DNA of 64,000 bases. Origin: Colwellia hornerae. GTDB taxonomy: Bacteria > Pseudomonadota > Gammaproteobacteria > Enterobacterales > Alteromonadaceae. Positions 27,934 through 37,872 of the stretch are shown one piece after another. The position numbers were made by a program, and so were the translations under genes. Numbering within the stretch: position 1 is the stretch's first letter; each line of letters opens with the position of its first letter. Where the stretch lies: assembly GCF_007954355.1 (NCBI RefSeq), contig NZ_VOLR01000019.1, positions 30,793-94,792 of the forward strand. Reading direction: 5' to 3'. Under the pieces are notes generated by a model that searched no databases, was not told where the DNA came from, and saw only the letters and a program-made list of their open reading frames with translations.

Positions 27934-29061
27934 TTATTGTCTTAGCTTTGCTGCCCTTTTTTCTAAAGCCTCTAGCACATTCTCTAATTTAAAGTGTTCG
28001 ATAAACGTTGGCTCAGGTTGCTGCTCTCTTAACAATATATCTGCTAAATAAACCGCTTGTGCAATACCAAATGATTTCTTTAATAATTTTTCAGGGCGAT
28101 GATGCATAACTACCGCCTCAATTAAATGATAAGAAAAGCTCCACATGTGAAGAAGGTAACCACCGACATGATTATGATCAGTACCAAATACCTTTTGCTC
28201 TAAGGCATTATTATTGGCACTTTTAAGGCGATATTTAAAATATGTTTTGGTCAGTTCTGGGTCCATCTCAAATAATACAATTTTACCAATGTCATGTAAT
28301 AAACCAGCAAGTAAGGCATCTCGCTTAAGTTCCGCTTTTACCATTGAAGCGGCCAAACGGGCAGTCGATAAACAGTGTAATTGCTCTTTGATTAATGAAA
28401 AGTCAGTAATGTTGGGCTCATAAGAAAAAAGCTCTGCGGTCATTACAATACAGCAAAGTGTTTCTAGCCCCATACGCGTTATGGCTTCGCTAATATCGTT
28501 AATTGGCTTTCCTTGGTTCATCAATGAACTATTGGAAAACTGCAACACTTTGGCGGCTAATGCTGGATCTTGTGAAATTATCTCTGATATTTTTTCAGAA
28601 TCGGTATTACTTTCTTCTAAAATAGCATTGAGCTGCAAATAAACTTTTGGTGGGCTTGGTAAGGTTTTAACTTTGGCAACAACCTTAATAATATGATCTT
28701 TGGTGATCGCTTTATTATCATCGCCAAGTGCTGTAATGGTTTGATGAATATCTTCAACGTTAAGCGGCAGTGCATAACTATAATGGCAATGACTAGCTGT
28801 TTGACTATCAGTTATGCTGTCATGAGTAATCGCTACTCTGATCATCGCTGGTTGTTTAAGTGCTATTGCTTTGAGAAGATCTAAGCCACTTATTTTTCCT
28901 AAATTTAAAACGCTAATAATAGCGTCAAACTTATACTGTTGTAAGGCTTTTAAGGCGTGCTTGCCGTTATTAACATAAGCTGTTTGGCAAGGGCCATTAT
29001 AAAATGCTTGTTTGAGTGCCAATAGTGTTTGCTCTGTATTATCAACGATCAGCACTTTCAT
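27934..29061 (-). CDS. Degenerate receiver domain fused to HDOD domain
   Basis: A 375-residue regulatory protein. Residues 1-120 are a response-regulator receiver fold (MKVLIVDNTEQTLLAL). However, the phospho-acceptor Asp is replaced by Val51 (DAIISVLNLG), one acidic pocket residue is Asn8, and the usual Lys of the KP pair is missing (ALPLNVEDI). Residues about 135-330 are an HDOD domain (LPSPPKVYLQLNAILEE, DPALAAKVLQFSNSSL, LLAGLLHDIGKIVL). The protein therefore probably signals without phosphorylation. Partners are unknown. It lies 75 bases upstream of tatD on the same strand. Confidence 0.85.
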   Translation of the reverse strand: MKVLIVDNTEQTLLALKQAFYNGPCQTAYVNNGKHALKALQQYKFDAIISVLNLGKISGLDLLKAIALKQPAMIRVAITHDSITDSQTASHCHYSYALPLNVEDIHQTITALGDDNKAITKDHIIKVVAKVKTLPSPPKVYLQLNAILEESNTDSEKISEIISQDPALAAKVLQFSNSSLMNQGKPINDISEAITRMGLETLCCIVMTAELFSYEPNITDFSLIKEQLHCLSTARLAASMVKAELKRDALLAGLLHDIGKIVLFEMDPELTKTYFKYRLKSANNNALEQKVFGTDHNHVGGYLLHMWSFSYHLIEAVVMHHRPEKLLKKSFGIAQAVYLADILLREQQPEPTFIEHFKLENVLEALEKRAAKLRQ

Positions 29062-29110
29062 TTATTAACACTTCCTACTTTAATACTTGCTGTGTGCTGA
29101 ACATATTCAG

Positions 29111-29148
29111 CTTTTTTAGCCTTAGCCCTTGAGCAACCAAGGGGCTAG
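29111..29148 (-). terminator. Terminator after argS
   Basis: On the minus strand TAGCCCCTTG and CAAGGGCTA pair (one bulged base) around a 6-base loop, followed shortly by a run of A/T including AAAAAAG. It sits 24 bases after the argS stop and before the HDOD gene. Confidence 0.5.
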
Positions 29149-29171
29149 GGCCGTATGTGCTTTAATGTAAA

Positions 29172-30926
29172 CTACATGCGTTCCATGACTTCAATGCCAA
29201 GAATATCTAAACCTTGTTTTAAGGTCCTAGAAATACTTAAACAAAGTGCCAAACGAGACTGTTTTACCGCAGGATCAATACCTTCTTTGAGGATAGGGCA
29301 CGCTTCGTAGAAGCTCATGTACAAACTGGCTAACTCATATAAATAATTACACAACAGGTTAGGCATAGACTCGCTAATGACCGCATCTAGCACTTCTTCT
29401 AGCTGTAGTAATTTTAACGCTAATGCTTTTTCTTGTGGTTCTATAATGGAGATATCAGCGCTAAAGTTTGCTTGTGCAATTTCTGCTTTACTAAAAATAC
29501 TTTGAATTCGCGAATAAGCATACTGTAAATACGGAGCAGTAGCGCCTTCAAAACTCAACATGGTTTTCCAGTTGAAAATATAATCGCTGGTTCTATTCTT
29601 AGATAAATCAGCAAACTTAACTGCACCGATACCTACTTTTGCTGCAATTTCATTTAGCTTATCTTCAGGGTAATCTGGATTTTTTTCTTTGATGACCGCT
29701 TTTGCACGAACAATAGCTTCATCAAGTAATTCTGCTAATTTGATGGTACCGCCAGTTCTTGTTTTGAATGGCTTACCATCGTCACCCATCATCATACCAA
29801 ATGGGCAATGATCATAACCAACATGCTCTGGTAATAGCTCCGCTTTACGCGCGACAATTTCGACTTGTTTAAAATGTAAACTTTGACGGGCATCGGTGAA
29901 AATAATAATACGGTCGGCTTTTAGTTCATCGCTACGGTAGCGACAAGCCGATAAATCTGTGGTCGCATATAAATAGCCACCACCGGTTTTTTGGATGATA
30001 AAAACGGGGGCATCACCGTCTTTATTTGCCATCTCATTAATGAAAACAACTTTAGCGCCTTCGCTTACTTCGGCAATACCTTTAGTCATTAATTCATTAA
30101 CAACCTTTGGTAAATCTTCGTTATAAGCACTTTCGCCCATGATATCGTCACGGGTTAAGGTAACATTAAGTTTTTGATAAATATCTTCACTGTGGGCAAT
30201 AGATATATCAATGAATAATTTCCATAATACTAAGCAATCTTTGTCGCCACCTTGTAGCTTTACTACATAGTCACGAGCACGGTCAGCAAAGCCTTCTTCG
30301 TTATCAAAGCGTACTTTTGCTTCACGGTAAAAGTTTTCTAAATCAGAAAGTGCAGTCTCAGCAACTTCGTTGGCATTAAGTTTGTCGCTTAAATGCGCCA
30401 ATAGCATGCCGAATTGTGTGCCCCAGTCACCCATGTGATTCTGGCGGATGACTTTGTCACCACGAAACTCTAATGCACGTACTACCGCATCACCGATAAT
30501 GGTTGAACGTAAGTGGCCAACATGCATTTCTTTGGCAAGGTTTGGCGCTGAATAATCAACGACAACCGTTTGTTTTTTGTCTTCTTGAGTGGCACCACGT
30601 TGGGTTACGCCTAATTTTTCATCGTCAGTCATGTTAGCGAGTTGAGCGGCTAACCATGATTTGTCTAGATGAATATTAATAAAACCGGGTCCTGCTAACT
30701 CTATATGGTCAGCAATACCGGCTAAATCTAAGTGGTCAACAACGGTGGTCGCTAATTCGCGCGGGTTAATTTTCAGCTTTTTAGCTGCACCCATAACGCC
30801 ATTCGCTTGGTAGTCACCAAAATTAGGGCGACTTGAAAGACTAACTGCAGGGTTAGTGCCTTCAGGCAAACCAGCCATAACCATGGCCGCAGATACTTTT
30901 TCACTTAGTAATTGCTTAATATTCAT
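29172..30926 (-). CDS. argS: Arginyl-tRNA synthetase
   Basis: Charges tRNA-Arg in the cytoplasm. The 584-residue class I enzyme has the N-terminal Add-1 domain (1-110) and the HIGH-type signature in APNLAKEMHVGHLRSTIIGD. The catalytic core lacks a canonical KMSKS, as is usual for ArgRS; FKTRTGG stands in that region. A C-terminal anticodon-binding helical domain ends QGLDILGIEVMERM. Length and ends fit the family. A long imperfect palindrome separates it from prfC upstream. Confidence 0.97.
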   Translation of the reverse strand: MNIKQLLSEKVSAAMVMAGLPEGTNPAVSLSSRPNFGDYQANGVMGAAKKLKINPRELATTVVDHLDLAGIADHIELAGPGFINIHLDKSWLAAQLANMTDDEKLGVTQRGATQEDKKQTVVVDYSAPNLAKEMHVGHLRSTIIGDAVVRALEFRGDKVIRQNHMGDWGTQFGMLLAHLSDKLNANEVAETALSDLENFYREAKVRFDNEEGFADRARDYVVKLQGGDKDCLVLWKLFIDISIAHSEDIYQKLNVTLTRDDIMGESAYNEDLPKVVNELMTKGIAEVSEGAKVVFINEMANKDGDAPVFIIQKTGGGYLYATTDLSACRYRSDELKADRIIIFTDARQSLHFKQVEIVARKAELLPEHVGYDHCPFGMMMGDDGKPFKTRTGGTIKLAELLDEAIVRAKAVIKEKNPDYPEDKLNEIAAKVGIGAVKFADLSKNRTSDYIFNWKTMLSFEGATAPYLQYAYSRIQSIFSKAEIAQANFSADISIIEPQEKALALKLLQLEEVLDAVISESMPNLLCNYLYELASLYMSFYEACPILKEGIDPAVKQSRLALCLSISRTLKQGLDILGIEVMERM

Positions 30927-30970
30927 TTTGATCTCTGTTTTCTTTTAATAGAAATTATTTGTTCAGTTTT

Positions 30971-31083
30971 TGCAAGTAGATGGTATTTTAGCAAGGCGTT
31001 GGTTACTTTTTATTGGTGAGTTTAGTTGACTAAATGAGCCAATAAAAAGTATCGAACAACGCCGATAAAATGCCTACTACGCA
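30971..31083. repeat. Long imperfect palindrome between prfC and argS
   Basis: Two arms of about 50 bases (TGCAAGTAGATGGTATTTTA... and the reverse complement of ...ATAAAATGCCTACTACGCA) pair along most of their length with a few bulges. The pairing core is ACTTTTTATTGG with CCAATAAAAAGT. The centre is TTAGTTGACTAAA. There is no reading frame. The form suggests a MITE-like or REP-like mobile palindrome, and the transcript would fold into one long hairpin. Confidence 0.75.
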
Positions 31084-31090
31084 GAAAATT

Positions 31091-32674
31091 TTAGTGTTCT
31101 CTGGTCTTGTGGAATTTAATGTCAGGATGACGTTCCTGCGCCAAATTCAAATTCACCATAGTAGGAGCAATATACGTTAAGTTATTACCGCCATCTAGAG
31201 CTAAATTGTCATAGGCTTTTTTACTAAATTGCTCAAGTGTTCTTTCATTATCACAAGTACACCAGCGCGCCGTTGCTACACTTATCGGTTCATATATAGC
31301 GTCAACTTTATATTCAGTTTTTAAACGTTGTACCACCACTTCAAACTGCAAGACACCTACCGCGCCAACTATCATCTCGTTTGAGTTGAAAGGTCTGAAT
31401 ACTTGCACAGCACCTTCTTCTGAAAGTTGTATTAAACCTTTTTGTAATTGTTTGGCTTTTAATGGATCACGTAAACGAATACGACGGAACATTTCAGGGG
31501 CAAAGTTGGGTATACCACTAAACTTCATCATTTCGCCTGAAGTAAAGGTATCGCCAATTTGAATACTACCGTGGTTATGTAAACCAATAATATCACCGGC
31601 ATAGGCTTCTTCTACATGCGCACGATCACCGGCCATAAAGGTTACAGCATCAGCAATTTTTACATCTTTGTTAATACGTACTTGACGCATTTTCATACCT
31701 TTTTCATATTTGCCTGAACAAATACGCATAAAAGCAATACGGTCACGGTGTTTTGGGTCCATGTTCGCTTGAATTTTAAAGACAAAACCGGTGAACTTTT
31801 CTTCTTGAGCCGTAACCTCTCTAACATCGGTTAAACGAGGTAAGGGTTTGGGCGCCCATTTAGTTAAACCATTAAGCATATGGTCAACACCAAAGTTACC
31901 CAAAGCGGTACCAAAAAATACCGGCGTTAGCTCACCCTTTAAAAACTCTTCTAAGTTAAATTCATGTGATGCACCGGCAACCAGCTCTAATTCTTCACGT
32001 AAATCGTCGGCATAAGTACCAATGATTTTGTCTAACTCTGGATTATCAAGCCCTTTGATAATTCTTTCTTCTTGGATCATATGGCCAAGACCTGACTTAT
32101 AGAGAAATATCTCGTCAGTTAAAATGTTATAGACACCTTTAAATTCTTTACCCATACCTATGGGCCAAGTAATAGGCGCACACTTTATTTTAAGGACGTC
32201 TTCGACTTCATCCATAACTTCCATGGGGTCACGAACATCACGATCCATTTTATTCATAAAAGTAATAATGGGTGTATCACGTAAGCGAGTCACTTCCATT
32301 AGTTTAACGGTACGTGCTTCAACACCTTTGGCTACGTCAATAACCATTAAACATGAATCAACTGCGGTGAGTGTTCTGTAGGTGTCTTCTGAAAAATCCT
32401 CGTGGCCGGGTGTGTCGAGTAAATTGACTAAACAGCCGTTATAAGGAAATTGCATTACAGAGGTCGTAATAGAAATACCACGTTCTTTCTCCATTTCCAT
32501 CCAGTCAGATTTTGCATGCTGACCTGACTTCTTACCTTTTACCGTGCCAGCTCGTTGTAAAGCTTGACCAAAAAGTAATACTTTTTCAGTGATGGTGGTT
32601 TTACCCGCATCAGGATGAGAGATAATTGCGAAAGTACGTCTTAGATTGACTTCATTAGCCTGTAGCGTTGTCAT
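31091..32674 (-). CDS. prfC: Peptide chain release factor 3 (GTPase)
   Basis: Translational GTPase that recycles release factors 1 and 2 from the ribosome after peptide release. The 527-residue protein has the G motifs [27 protein letters not shown] and [10 protein letters not shown], then the EF-G-like domain II and C-terminal domain ending IKFHKTREH. Length matches E. coli RF3 (529). The start [18 protein letters not shown] is the normal N-terminus. Confidence 0.97.
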   Translation of the reverse strand: MTTLQANEVNLRRTFAIISHPDAGKTTITEKVLLFGQALQRAGTVKGKKSGQHAKSDWMEMEKERGISITTSVMQFPYNGCLVNLLDTPGHEDFSEDTYRTLTAVDSCLMVIDVAKGVEARTVKLMEVTRLRDTPIITFMNKMDRDVRDPMEVMDEVEDVLKIKCAPITWPIGMGKEFKGVYNILTDEIFLYKSGLGHMIQEERIIKGLDNPELDKIIGTYADDLREELELVAGASHEFNLEEFLKGELTPVFFGTALGNFGVDHMLNGLTKWAPKPLPRLTDVREVTAQEEKFTGFVFKIQANMDPKHRDRIAFMRICSGKYEKGMKMRQVRINKDVKIADAVTFMAGDRAHVEEAYAGDIIGLHNHGSIQIGDTFTSGEMMKFSGIPNFAPEMFRRIRLRDPLKAKQLQKGLIQLSEEGAVQVFRPFNSNEMIVGAVGVLQFEVVVQRLKTEYKVDAIYEPISVATARWCTCDNERTLEQFSKKAYDNLALDGGNNLTYIAPTMVNLNLAQERHPDIKFHKTREH

Positions 32675-33086
32675 GTTTTAAAAGTTCTCTTTGGTGTACA
32701 TGCTGATGCACATAAAATGCTTTTTTTAAATACTGATAGGACATTTTAATAATCCTAAATTTTGCGCGCATTGTACCATAAATATCAAAAGCCGCATTAG
32801 GGGACTAGCTTTAAATGATTATTTTTAACTAGAATCCTAGGCATTAAAGCTTTTTATTTTGTTATTTGATTATGTGACAAGTGATCGTGCAGATAATAAT
32901 TATTTTATTGGTTATTTTTAAGATGGAAATTATAAAAATAATTCAATGAAAGCTTATTTTTTGTTGAATTAAATAAACACATTAATAGTAATGTTATTTG
33001 AAAAGCTTGATCGAAGTCAATATTTTACCATCGAGTATAAGGTAAATTACTCTTTGGTTGGTAAGTCATAAAAATAACAGGGCAGC
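32675..33086. promoter_or_regulatory. Divergent promoter region of prfC and the nap operon
   Basis: 412 AT-rich bases between divergent prfC and napF. The clearest element is the Fnr-type box at 33007-33020. No gene is seen on either strand. A short inverted repeat (TTTACC...GGTAAA, about 33023-33046) lies between the Fnr box and napF and may add regulation, but I cannot assign it to NarP with confidence. Confidence 0.5.
33007..33020 (+). promoter_or_regulatory. Fnr-type binding site upstream of napF
   Basis: TTGATCGAAGTCAA differs in one base from the Fnr consensus TTGATNNNNATCAA. It is centred 73 bases before the napF ATG, consistent with an activator site near -41 of a start around 33055. 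Anaerobic control of nap by Fnr-type regulators is well known in gammaproteobacteria. Confidence 0.7.
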
Positions 33087-33626
33087 ATGGTTGATTTAGC
33101 CAGAAGAAACTTTTTTAAAGCAAAGAAATTAACAACTGCACCGGCGATCAGATTGCCTTGGGTGATCAACGAAGCCACTTTTATTGATGGTTGCACGCAA
33201 TGTGGCGACTGTTTAACGTCATGTCCTGAAAATATCATTCAAAAAGGTGAAGGCGGTTTCCCTGAAGTTAATTTTTTAAAGGGAGAATGTACTTTTTGCC
33301 AACAATGTGTTGAAAGTTGTGAACAACCGCTTTTTGTTGCGCGAGGACTGCCACCAGCAAGTAATGCTTGGGATTTAGATATCTCAATTAAGGGTGACTG
33401 TTTAGCGGTTAACGATGTTTTTTGTCAAAGTTGTCAAGATAGCTGTGAGACAGAAGCTATTTCTTTTAAATATATAAATTCATCGGTACCACAACCCCAG
33501 ATAAAGCTTAGCGACTGTACGAATTGTGGAGCCTGTGTTGCTATTTGCCCACAATCATCTATCCAATTAACACCAAAAAATTCTGTCGGTGAACAACCCT
33601 CAGACACTAATAGGAGAGTTAAATGA
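33087..33626 (+). CDS. napF: Ferredoxin-type protein NapF
   Basis: A 179-residue cytoplasmic iron-sulfur protein thought to act in maturation of NapA. It has the N-terminal motif LARRNFFKAK and four cysteine clusters: CTQCGDCLTSCPE, CTFCQQCVESCEQ, CQSCQDSCET (short of the usual spacing) and CTNCGACVAICPQ. It is the first gene of the nap operon, and its TGA overlaps the following ATG by four bases in AAATGA. Confidence 0.93.
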   Translation: MVDLARRNFFKAKKLTTAPAIRLPWVINEATFIDGCTQCGDCLTSCPENIIQKGEGGFPEVNFLKGECTFCQQCVESCEQPLFVARGLPPASNAWDLDISIKGDCLAVNDVFCQSCQDSCETEAISFKYINSSVPQPQIKLSDCTNCGACVAICPQSSIQLTPKNSVGEQPSDTNRRVK

Positions 33627-33763
33627 GCGCTCTTGAACAAATGATTTGGAATATCTTAGGGTATTCATCGATGCCCGTTATTTTTTTAGCAGGTTTTGCC
33701 GGTACCGCCTTAGTCGCTATCGCTATTTTAAAAATGTTAGGTGTTAAGCCGGTTAGGGAATAA
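33623..33763 (+). CDS. Small membrane protein at the napE position
   Basis: A 46-residue frame starts inside the napF stop (ATGA) with GGAGAGTTAA upstream, and ends two bases before napD. It has one strong hydrophobic helix (about 17-38, VIFLAGFAGTALVAIAIL) and a basic tail (KMLGVKPVRE). The position between napF and napD is that of napE in napFEDABC operons. The sequence is not clearly NapE-like to me, so I give no gene symbol. Translational coupling on both sides makes it very likely to be real. Confidence 0.75.
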   Translation: MSALEQMIWNILGYSSMPVIFLAGFAGTALVAIAILKMLGVKPVRE

Positions 33764-33765
33764 TT

Positions 33766-34071
33766 GTGATTAATCTACTAGAAGAAAAACCTATTAATAT
33801 TGCCGGTGTGCTTTTTGTTGCTCAGCCAAGTAATACCACCAAAGTGGCGAAAGAACTCGGCGAGTTTCCTGGCGCTGAAGTTCATGAAATCGCCGATAAC
33901 GGCTCTATGGTAGTTACCATAGAAGAAAACGATTTAAACAGAGGTGAAAAAGGCAAAGGCCTTATTAACACCATTACAGATATGAGTAATTTACCGGGTG
34001 TGATCTCTTCATCATTGATTTTTCATCATAATGATTATGGGCTACCACAACATCAGGGGATAAAGGTATGA
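33766..34071 (+). CDS. napD: NapA chaperone NapD
   Basis: A 101-residue cytoplasmic chaperone that binds the Tat signal peptide of NapA and holds it until the molybdenum cofactor is in place. The ferredoxin-like fold pattern is seen in [34 protein letters not shown] and [13 protein letters not shown]. The start is GTG at 33766. Its stop overlaps the napA ATG by four bases (ATGA), so the chaperone and its client are translated together. Confidence 0.93.
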   Translation: MINLLEEKPINIAGVLFVAQPSNTTKVAKELGEFPGAEVHEIADNGSMVVTIEENDLNRGEKGKGLINTITDMSNLPGVISSSLIFHHNDYGLPQHQGIKV

Positions 34072-36563
34072 CATTAACAAGACGTGATTTTATAAAAGCA
34101 AACGCCATTGCAGCAACAGCTGTTGCTGCCGGTATTGCCGTGCCATCTTCAGCTTCAAATTTGCTGACTAAATCGTCGGATACTACGATTAAATGGGATA
34201 AAGCTCCTTGTCGTTTTTGTGGCACAGGTTGTAGTGTGCTCGTTGGAACCCAAGAAGGAAAAGTGGTTGCTACTCAAGGAGACCCTCAAGCAGAAGTTAA
34301 CAAAGGCCTGAACTGTATTAAAGGGTACTTTTTATCCAAAATTATGTACGGCAAAGACCGATTAACTCAACCGTTATTACGGATGAAAGACGGTGTTTAT
34401 GCCAAAGAAGGTGAGTTTACACCAGTAAGCTGGGATACCGCCTTTGATGTTATGGCTGAAAAATTTAAAGCGGCTTTAAAGAAAAAAGGACCGACCTCTG
34501 TTGGTATGTTTGGCTCGGGTCAGTGGACTGTTTGGGAAGGTTACGCCGCTTCAAAATTAATGAAAGCGGGCTTTTTAACCAACAATCTTGATCCTAATGC
34601 TCGTCACTGTATGGCGTCAGCTGTGGGTGGGTTTATGCGTACCTTTGGTATCGACGAACCTATGGGCTGCTATGATGATTTAGAACACGCCGATGCCTTT
34701 GTACTTTGGGGTTCTAATATGGCGGAAATGCATCCTATTTTATGGTCGCGTTTAGCTGATCGTCGTTTAAGTCATCCTCATGTAAAAGTAAACGTATTAT
34801 CAACGTATAAACATCGTAGCTTTGAACTTGCTGATAACGGTATGATCTTTACGCCACAAACAGACTTAGCGATATTAAACTTTATTGCTAATTATATTAT
34901 TCAAAATAACGCTGTTAACGAAGATTTCATGAAAAAGCATGTCAATATTCGTGAAGGTGTTACGGATATTGGTTATGGTTTACGTCCTTCTCATCCATTA
35001 CAAAAAGCGGCTAAAAATCCTGACAGTGGTGCATCTAAACCGATGAGCTTTGACGATTTTGCTAAATTTGTTAGTAGCTATAGCATTGAATACACGTCAA
35101 AACTTTCCGGTGTTTCTGAAGATAAGTTATTAACGCTGGCTAAACTCTATGCGGATCCTAAAGTTAAAGTGACCTCATTTTGGACCATGGGTTTTAATCA
35201 ACATACTCGTGGTGTTTGGGCCAATAATTTGATGTACAACGTGCATTTGTTGACGGGTAAAATATCGGAGCCGGGTAATAGTCCATTCTCTTTGACGGGG
35301 CAACCATCAGCCTGTGGAACGGCGCGTGAAGTAGGTACTTTCTCACATAGATTACCCGCTGATCTTGTAGTAAAAAACCCTAAACATAGAGCAATAGCAG
35401 AAAAAATATGGAAATTACCTGAAGGCACCATTCCACCCAAGCCAGGTTATCATGCGGTTATGCAAAATCGTATGCTTAAAGACGGTGAGTTAAATGCGTA
35501 TTGGGTGATGTGTAATAACAACATGCAAGCCGGACCGAATATCAATGAAGAAGGGATCCCTGGCTATCGTAACCCAGAAAATTTTATTGTTGTTTCAGAC
35601 CCTTACCCAACGGTAACGGCACAAGCGGCTGACTTGATTTTACCTACTGCTATGTGGGTAGAAAAAGAAGGGGCTTATGGCAATGCAGAGCGCCGTACAC
35701 AATTTTGGCATCAACAAGTGAATGCGCCAGGTGAAGCGCGTTCAGATTTATGGCAAATCGTTGAGTTCTCTAAACGTTTTAAAATTGAAGAAGTGTGGCC
35801 TGAAGAATTACTCGCTAAAAATCCTGAATATCGTGGCAAAACTATGTTTGACGTGCTTTATGCAAACGGCAACGTAGATAAATTCCCGATGAGTGAGTCC
35901 AAAGGTGATACTAACTTTGAAGGCGATTATTTCGGCTTCTATATTCAAAAAGGCTTATTCGAAGAATATGCGACCTTTGGCCGTGGACATGGTCATGATT
36001 TAGCACCCTTTGATCGTTATCACGAAGAGCGCGGTCTAAGATGGCCAGTTGTTAATGGTAAGGAAACCAAGTGGCGTTTCCGTGAGGGTCACGACCCTTA
36101 TGTAGAAAAAGGCAGCGAAGTTCAGTTCTATGGTCATAAAGACAAAAAAGCGAATATATTTGCCTTACCCTATGAACCGGCGGCAGAGTCACCTGATGAA
36201 GAATTCGACTTATGGTTAAGTACCGGTCGTGTTCTAGAGCATTGGCATTCTGGTTCTATGACTGCGCGTGTGCCTGAACTTCATAAAGCATTTCCTGATG
36301 CGGTGTTATTTATTCACCCTGACGATGCTAAAGCAAGAGGTTTACGCCGTGGCGATGAAGTGCTCATTGAATCACGTCGTGGTGAAGTAAAATCTCGCGT
36401 CGAAACTCGTGGCCGTAATAGACCACCGAAAGGTTTAGTCTTTATGCCTTGGTTTGATGCAAAACAATTGGTTAATAAGTTAACCCTAGATGCTACAGAC
36501 CCTTTATCTAAACAAACTGACTTTAAAAAATGTGCAGTTAAAGTTAAAAAAGTTGTTGTTTAG
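34068..36563 (+). CDS. napA: Periplasmic nitrate reductase, catalytic subunit
   Basis: Reduces nitrate to nitrite in the periplasm. The 831-residue precursor has a Tat signal ([19 protein letters not shown]), a 4Fe-4S site ([12 protein letters not shown] with a fourth Cys in GLNCIKGYF) and a bis-MGD molybdenum site, with the metal-binding Cys181 in [12 protein letters not shown]. The C-terminal domain binding the cofactor runs to VKVKKVVV. Length matches NapA of E. coli (828). Confidence 0.97.
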   Translation: MTLTRRDFIKANAIAATAVAAGIAVPSSASNLLTKSSDTTIKWDKAPCRFCGTGCSVLVGTQEGKVVATQGDPQAEVNKGLNCIKGYFLSKIMYGKDRLTQPLLRMKDGVYAKEGEFTPVSWDTAFDVMAEKFKAALKKKGPTSVGMFGSGQWTVWEGYAASKLMKAGFLTNNLDPNARHCMASAVGGFMRTFGIDEPMGCYDDLEHADAFVLWGSNMAEMHPILWSRLADRRLSHPHVKVNVLSTYKHRSFELADNGMIFTPQTDLAILNFIANYIIQNNAVNEDFMKKHVNIREGVTDIGYGLRPSHPLQKAAKNPDSGASKPMSFDDFAKFVSSYSIEYTSKLSGVSEDKLLTLAKLYADPKVKVTSFWTMGFNQHTRGVWANNLMYNVHLLTGKISEPGNSPFSLTGQPSACGTAREVGTFSHRLPADLVVKNPKHRAIAEKIWKLPEGTIPPKPGYHAVMQNRMLKDGELNAYWVMCNNNMQAGPNINEEGIPGYRNPENFIVVSDPYPTVTAQAADLILPTAMWVEKEGAYGNAERRTQFWHQQVNAPGEARSDLWQIVEFSKRFKIEEVWPEELLAKNPEYRGKTMFDVLYANGNVDKFPMSESKGDTNFEGDYFGFYIQKGLFEEYATFGRGHGHDLAPFDRYHEERGLRWPVVNGKETKWRFREGHDPYVEKGSEVQFYGHKDKKANIFALPYEPAAESPDEEFDLWLSTGRVLEHWHSGSMTARVPELHKAFPDAVLFIHPDDAKARGLRRGDEVLIESRRGEVKSRVETRGRNRPPKGLVFMPWFDAKQLVNKLTLDATDPLSKQTDFKKCAVKVKKVVV

Positions 36564-36604
36564 CACTAATTAAATTTACGTAATCTACCGGGTAGAGGTA
36601 AAGA

Positions 36605-37063
36605 ATGAAAATATTACCAATAATAATGATAACGGCTAGTTTAGCCATGGCATTGAGCGTACAAGCTTATCAAGAAGTGACCTCAGGCGGTTTAGAGACT
36701 ATTCGCGGCATAGCTAAAATTAATGAAACAAAAAGTGCAGAAGCGCTTAAACGTGTCATTAAAGATAAAAACCCTATTCAGCGTAACTATGTGCATCAAC
36801 CACCTGTTGTGCCTCATCAAACTCGTGGTTATCGGGTTAATAAAGACAGTAATAAGTGTTTAACTTGCCATGGTTGGAAGTATGCGAGAGAAACTGGCGC
36901 AACCAAAATAAGTTTAACGCACTTTGAAACACGTGACGGTAAAACATTGTCGGACGTTTCACCGCGTCGCTACTTTTGTTCTCAATGTCATGTTACACAA
37001 GCTGATGCACCTGAGTTGGTTGATAATCTTTTTAAACCTGTTGAATCGTTAGGTAATGATTAA
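36605..37063 (+). CDS. napB: Periplasmic nitrate reductase, dihaem cytochrome c subunit
   Basis: Passes electrons from NapC to NapA. The 152-residue precursor has a signal peptide (MKILPIIMITASLAMALSVQA) and two haem c sites, CLTCHGW and CSQCHV. Family motifs are YVHQPPVVPHQTRGYRVN and SPRRYFCSQCH. It lies 41 bases after napA with AGAGGTAAAGA before the ATG. Confidence 0.95.
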   Translation: MKILPIIMITASLAMALSVQAYQEVTSGGLETIRGIAKINETKSAEALKRVIKDKNPIQRNYVHQPPVVPHQTRGYRVNKDSNKCLTCHGWKYARETGATKISLTHFETRDGKTLSDVSPRRYFCSQCHVTQADAPELVDNLFKPVESLGND

Positions 37064-37099
37064 ATAATGGTTTATCTAAACGTAATTTAGGGGATTAAA

Positions 37100-37690
37100 A
37101 TGACCAAAGAATCAAAGATAAAAAGCTTACTTTCGTATTTAAAGTCGCCAAGCAGTGCCGCCTTATGGTTAATTTTAGCTATTGGTTTTGCTGGCGGTGT
37201 TATCTTTTGGGGGGGATTTAACACCGCGCTAGAAGTAACCAATACAGAGGCGTTTTGCATTAGCTGTCATGAAATGGAAGATAATGTTTATGAAGAATAC
37301 AAAGAAACTATTCATTACTCTAACCGTTCGGGCGTTCGTGCTACCTGTCCTGACTGTCATGTTCCAAAAAAATGGACTCATAAAATCGTTCGTAAAATTG
37401 CGGCGAGTAAAGAAGTTTGGGGCATGCTTACTGGCTTGATTGACACGAGAGAAAAGTTTCAGGATCATCGCCGAGAATTGGCTGAACGTGAATGGAAACG
37501 CATGAAAGAGAATGATTCATTAGAATGTCGTAATTGTCATAACTTTGAGTACATGGATTTTTCAGAACAAGGTAATCGCAGTGTTAAAATGCACTCAAGT
37601 GCACTAGCTTCTGGCGAAAAAACCTGTATAGATTGTCATAAGGGCATTGCCCATGAATTACCTGATATGAAAGGTGTTGATAATTGGTAG
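37100..37690 (+). CDS. napC: Tetrahaem cytochrome c NapC/NirT
   Basis: Membrane-anchored quinol dehydrogenase that feeds NapB and NapA. One N-terminal helix (about 20-42) anchors a periplasmic domain with four haem sites: CISCH, CPDCH, CRNCH and CIDCH. The 196-residue length fits NapC. It closes the napF-x-napDABC operon; napG and napH are absent, so NapC is the likely sole quinol link. Confidence 0.95.
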   Translation: MTKESKIKSLLSYLKSPSSAALWLILAIGFAGGVIFWGGFNTALEVTNTEAFCISCHEMEDNVYEEYKETIHYSNRSGVRATCPDCHVPKKWTHKIVRKIAASKEVWGMLTGLIDTREKFQDHRRELAEREWKRMKENDSLECRNCHNFEYMDFSEQGNRSVKMHSSALASGEKTCIDCHKGIAHELPDMKGVDNW

Positions 37691-37746
37691 TTTACTTACT
37701 TTATGCTGATAGCTTTAACGCTTAAAGCAAAGCCGTAAAATTTGGC

Positions 37747-37788
37747 AACCTCTTTAATTGTTATTATTAAAGAGGTTTTATTTTTTTA
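37747..37788 (+). terminator. Terminator after napC, shared with rimI
   Basis: AACCTCTTTAAT and ATTAAAGAGGTT pair perfectly around a 7-base loop and run into TTTATTTTTTT on the plus strand. It lies between convergent napC and rimI and could serve both. Confidence 0.85.
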
Positions 37789-37872
37789 GTGCAGCTAATT
37801 ACAGCCATCATTAAAATTAATGGTGCACCGGGAATATTAGCAGTAATTTTATTTGTGTCGCTTTATTGAGTG

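Noticed and set aside
33023..33046. NarP-type site before napF
   Set aside because: The inverted repeat TTTACC...GGTAAA does not fit the 7-2-7 NarP heptamer pattern well enough.
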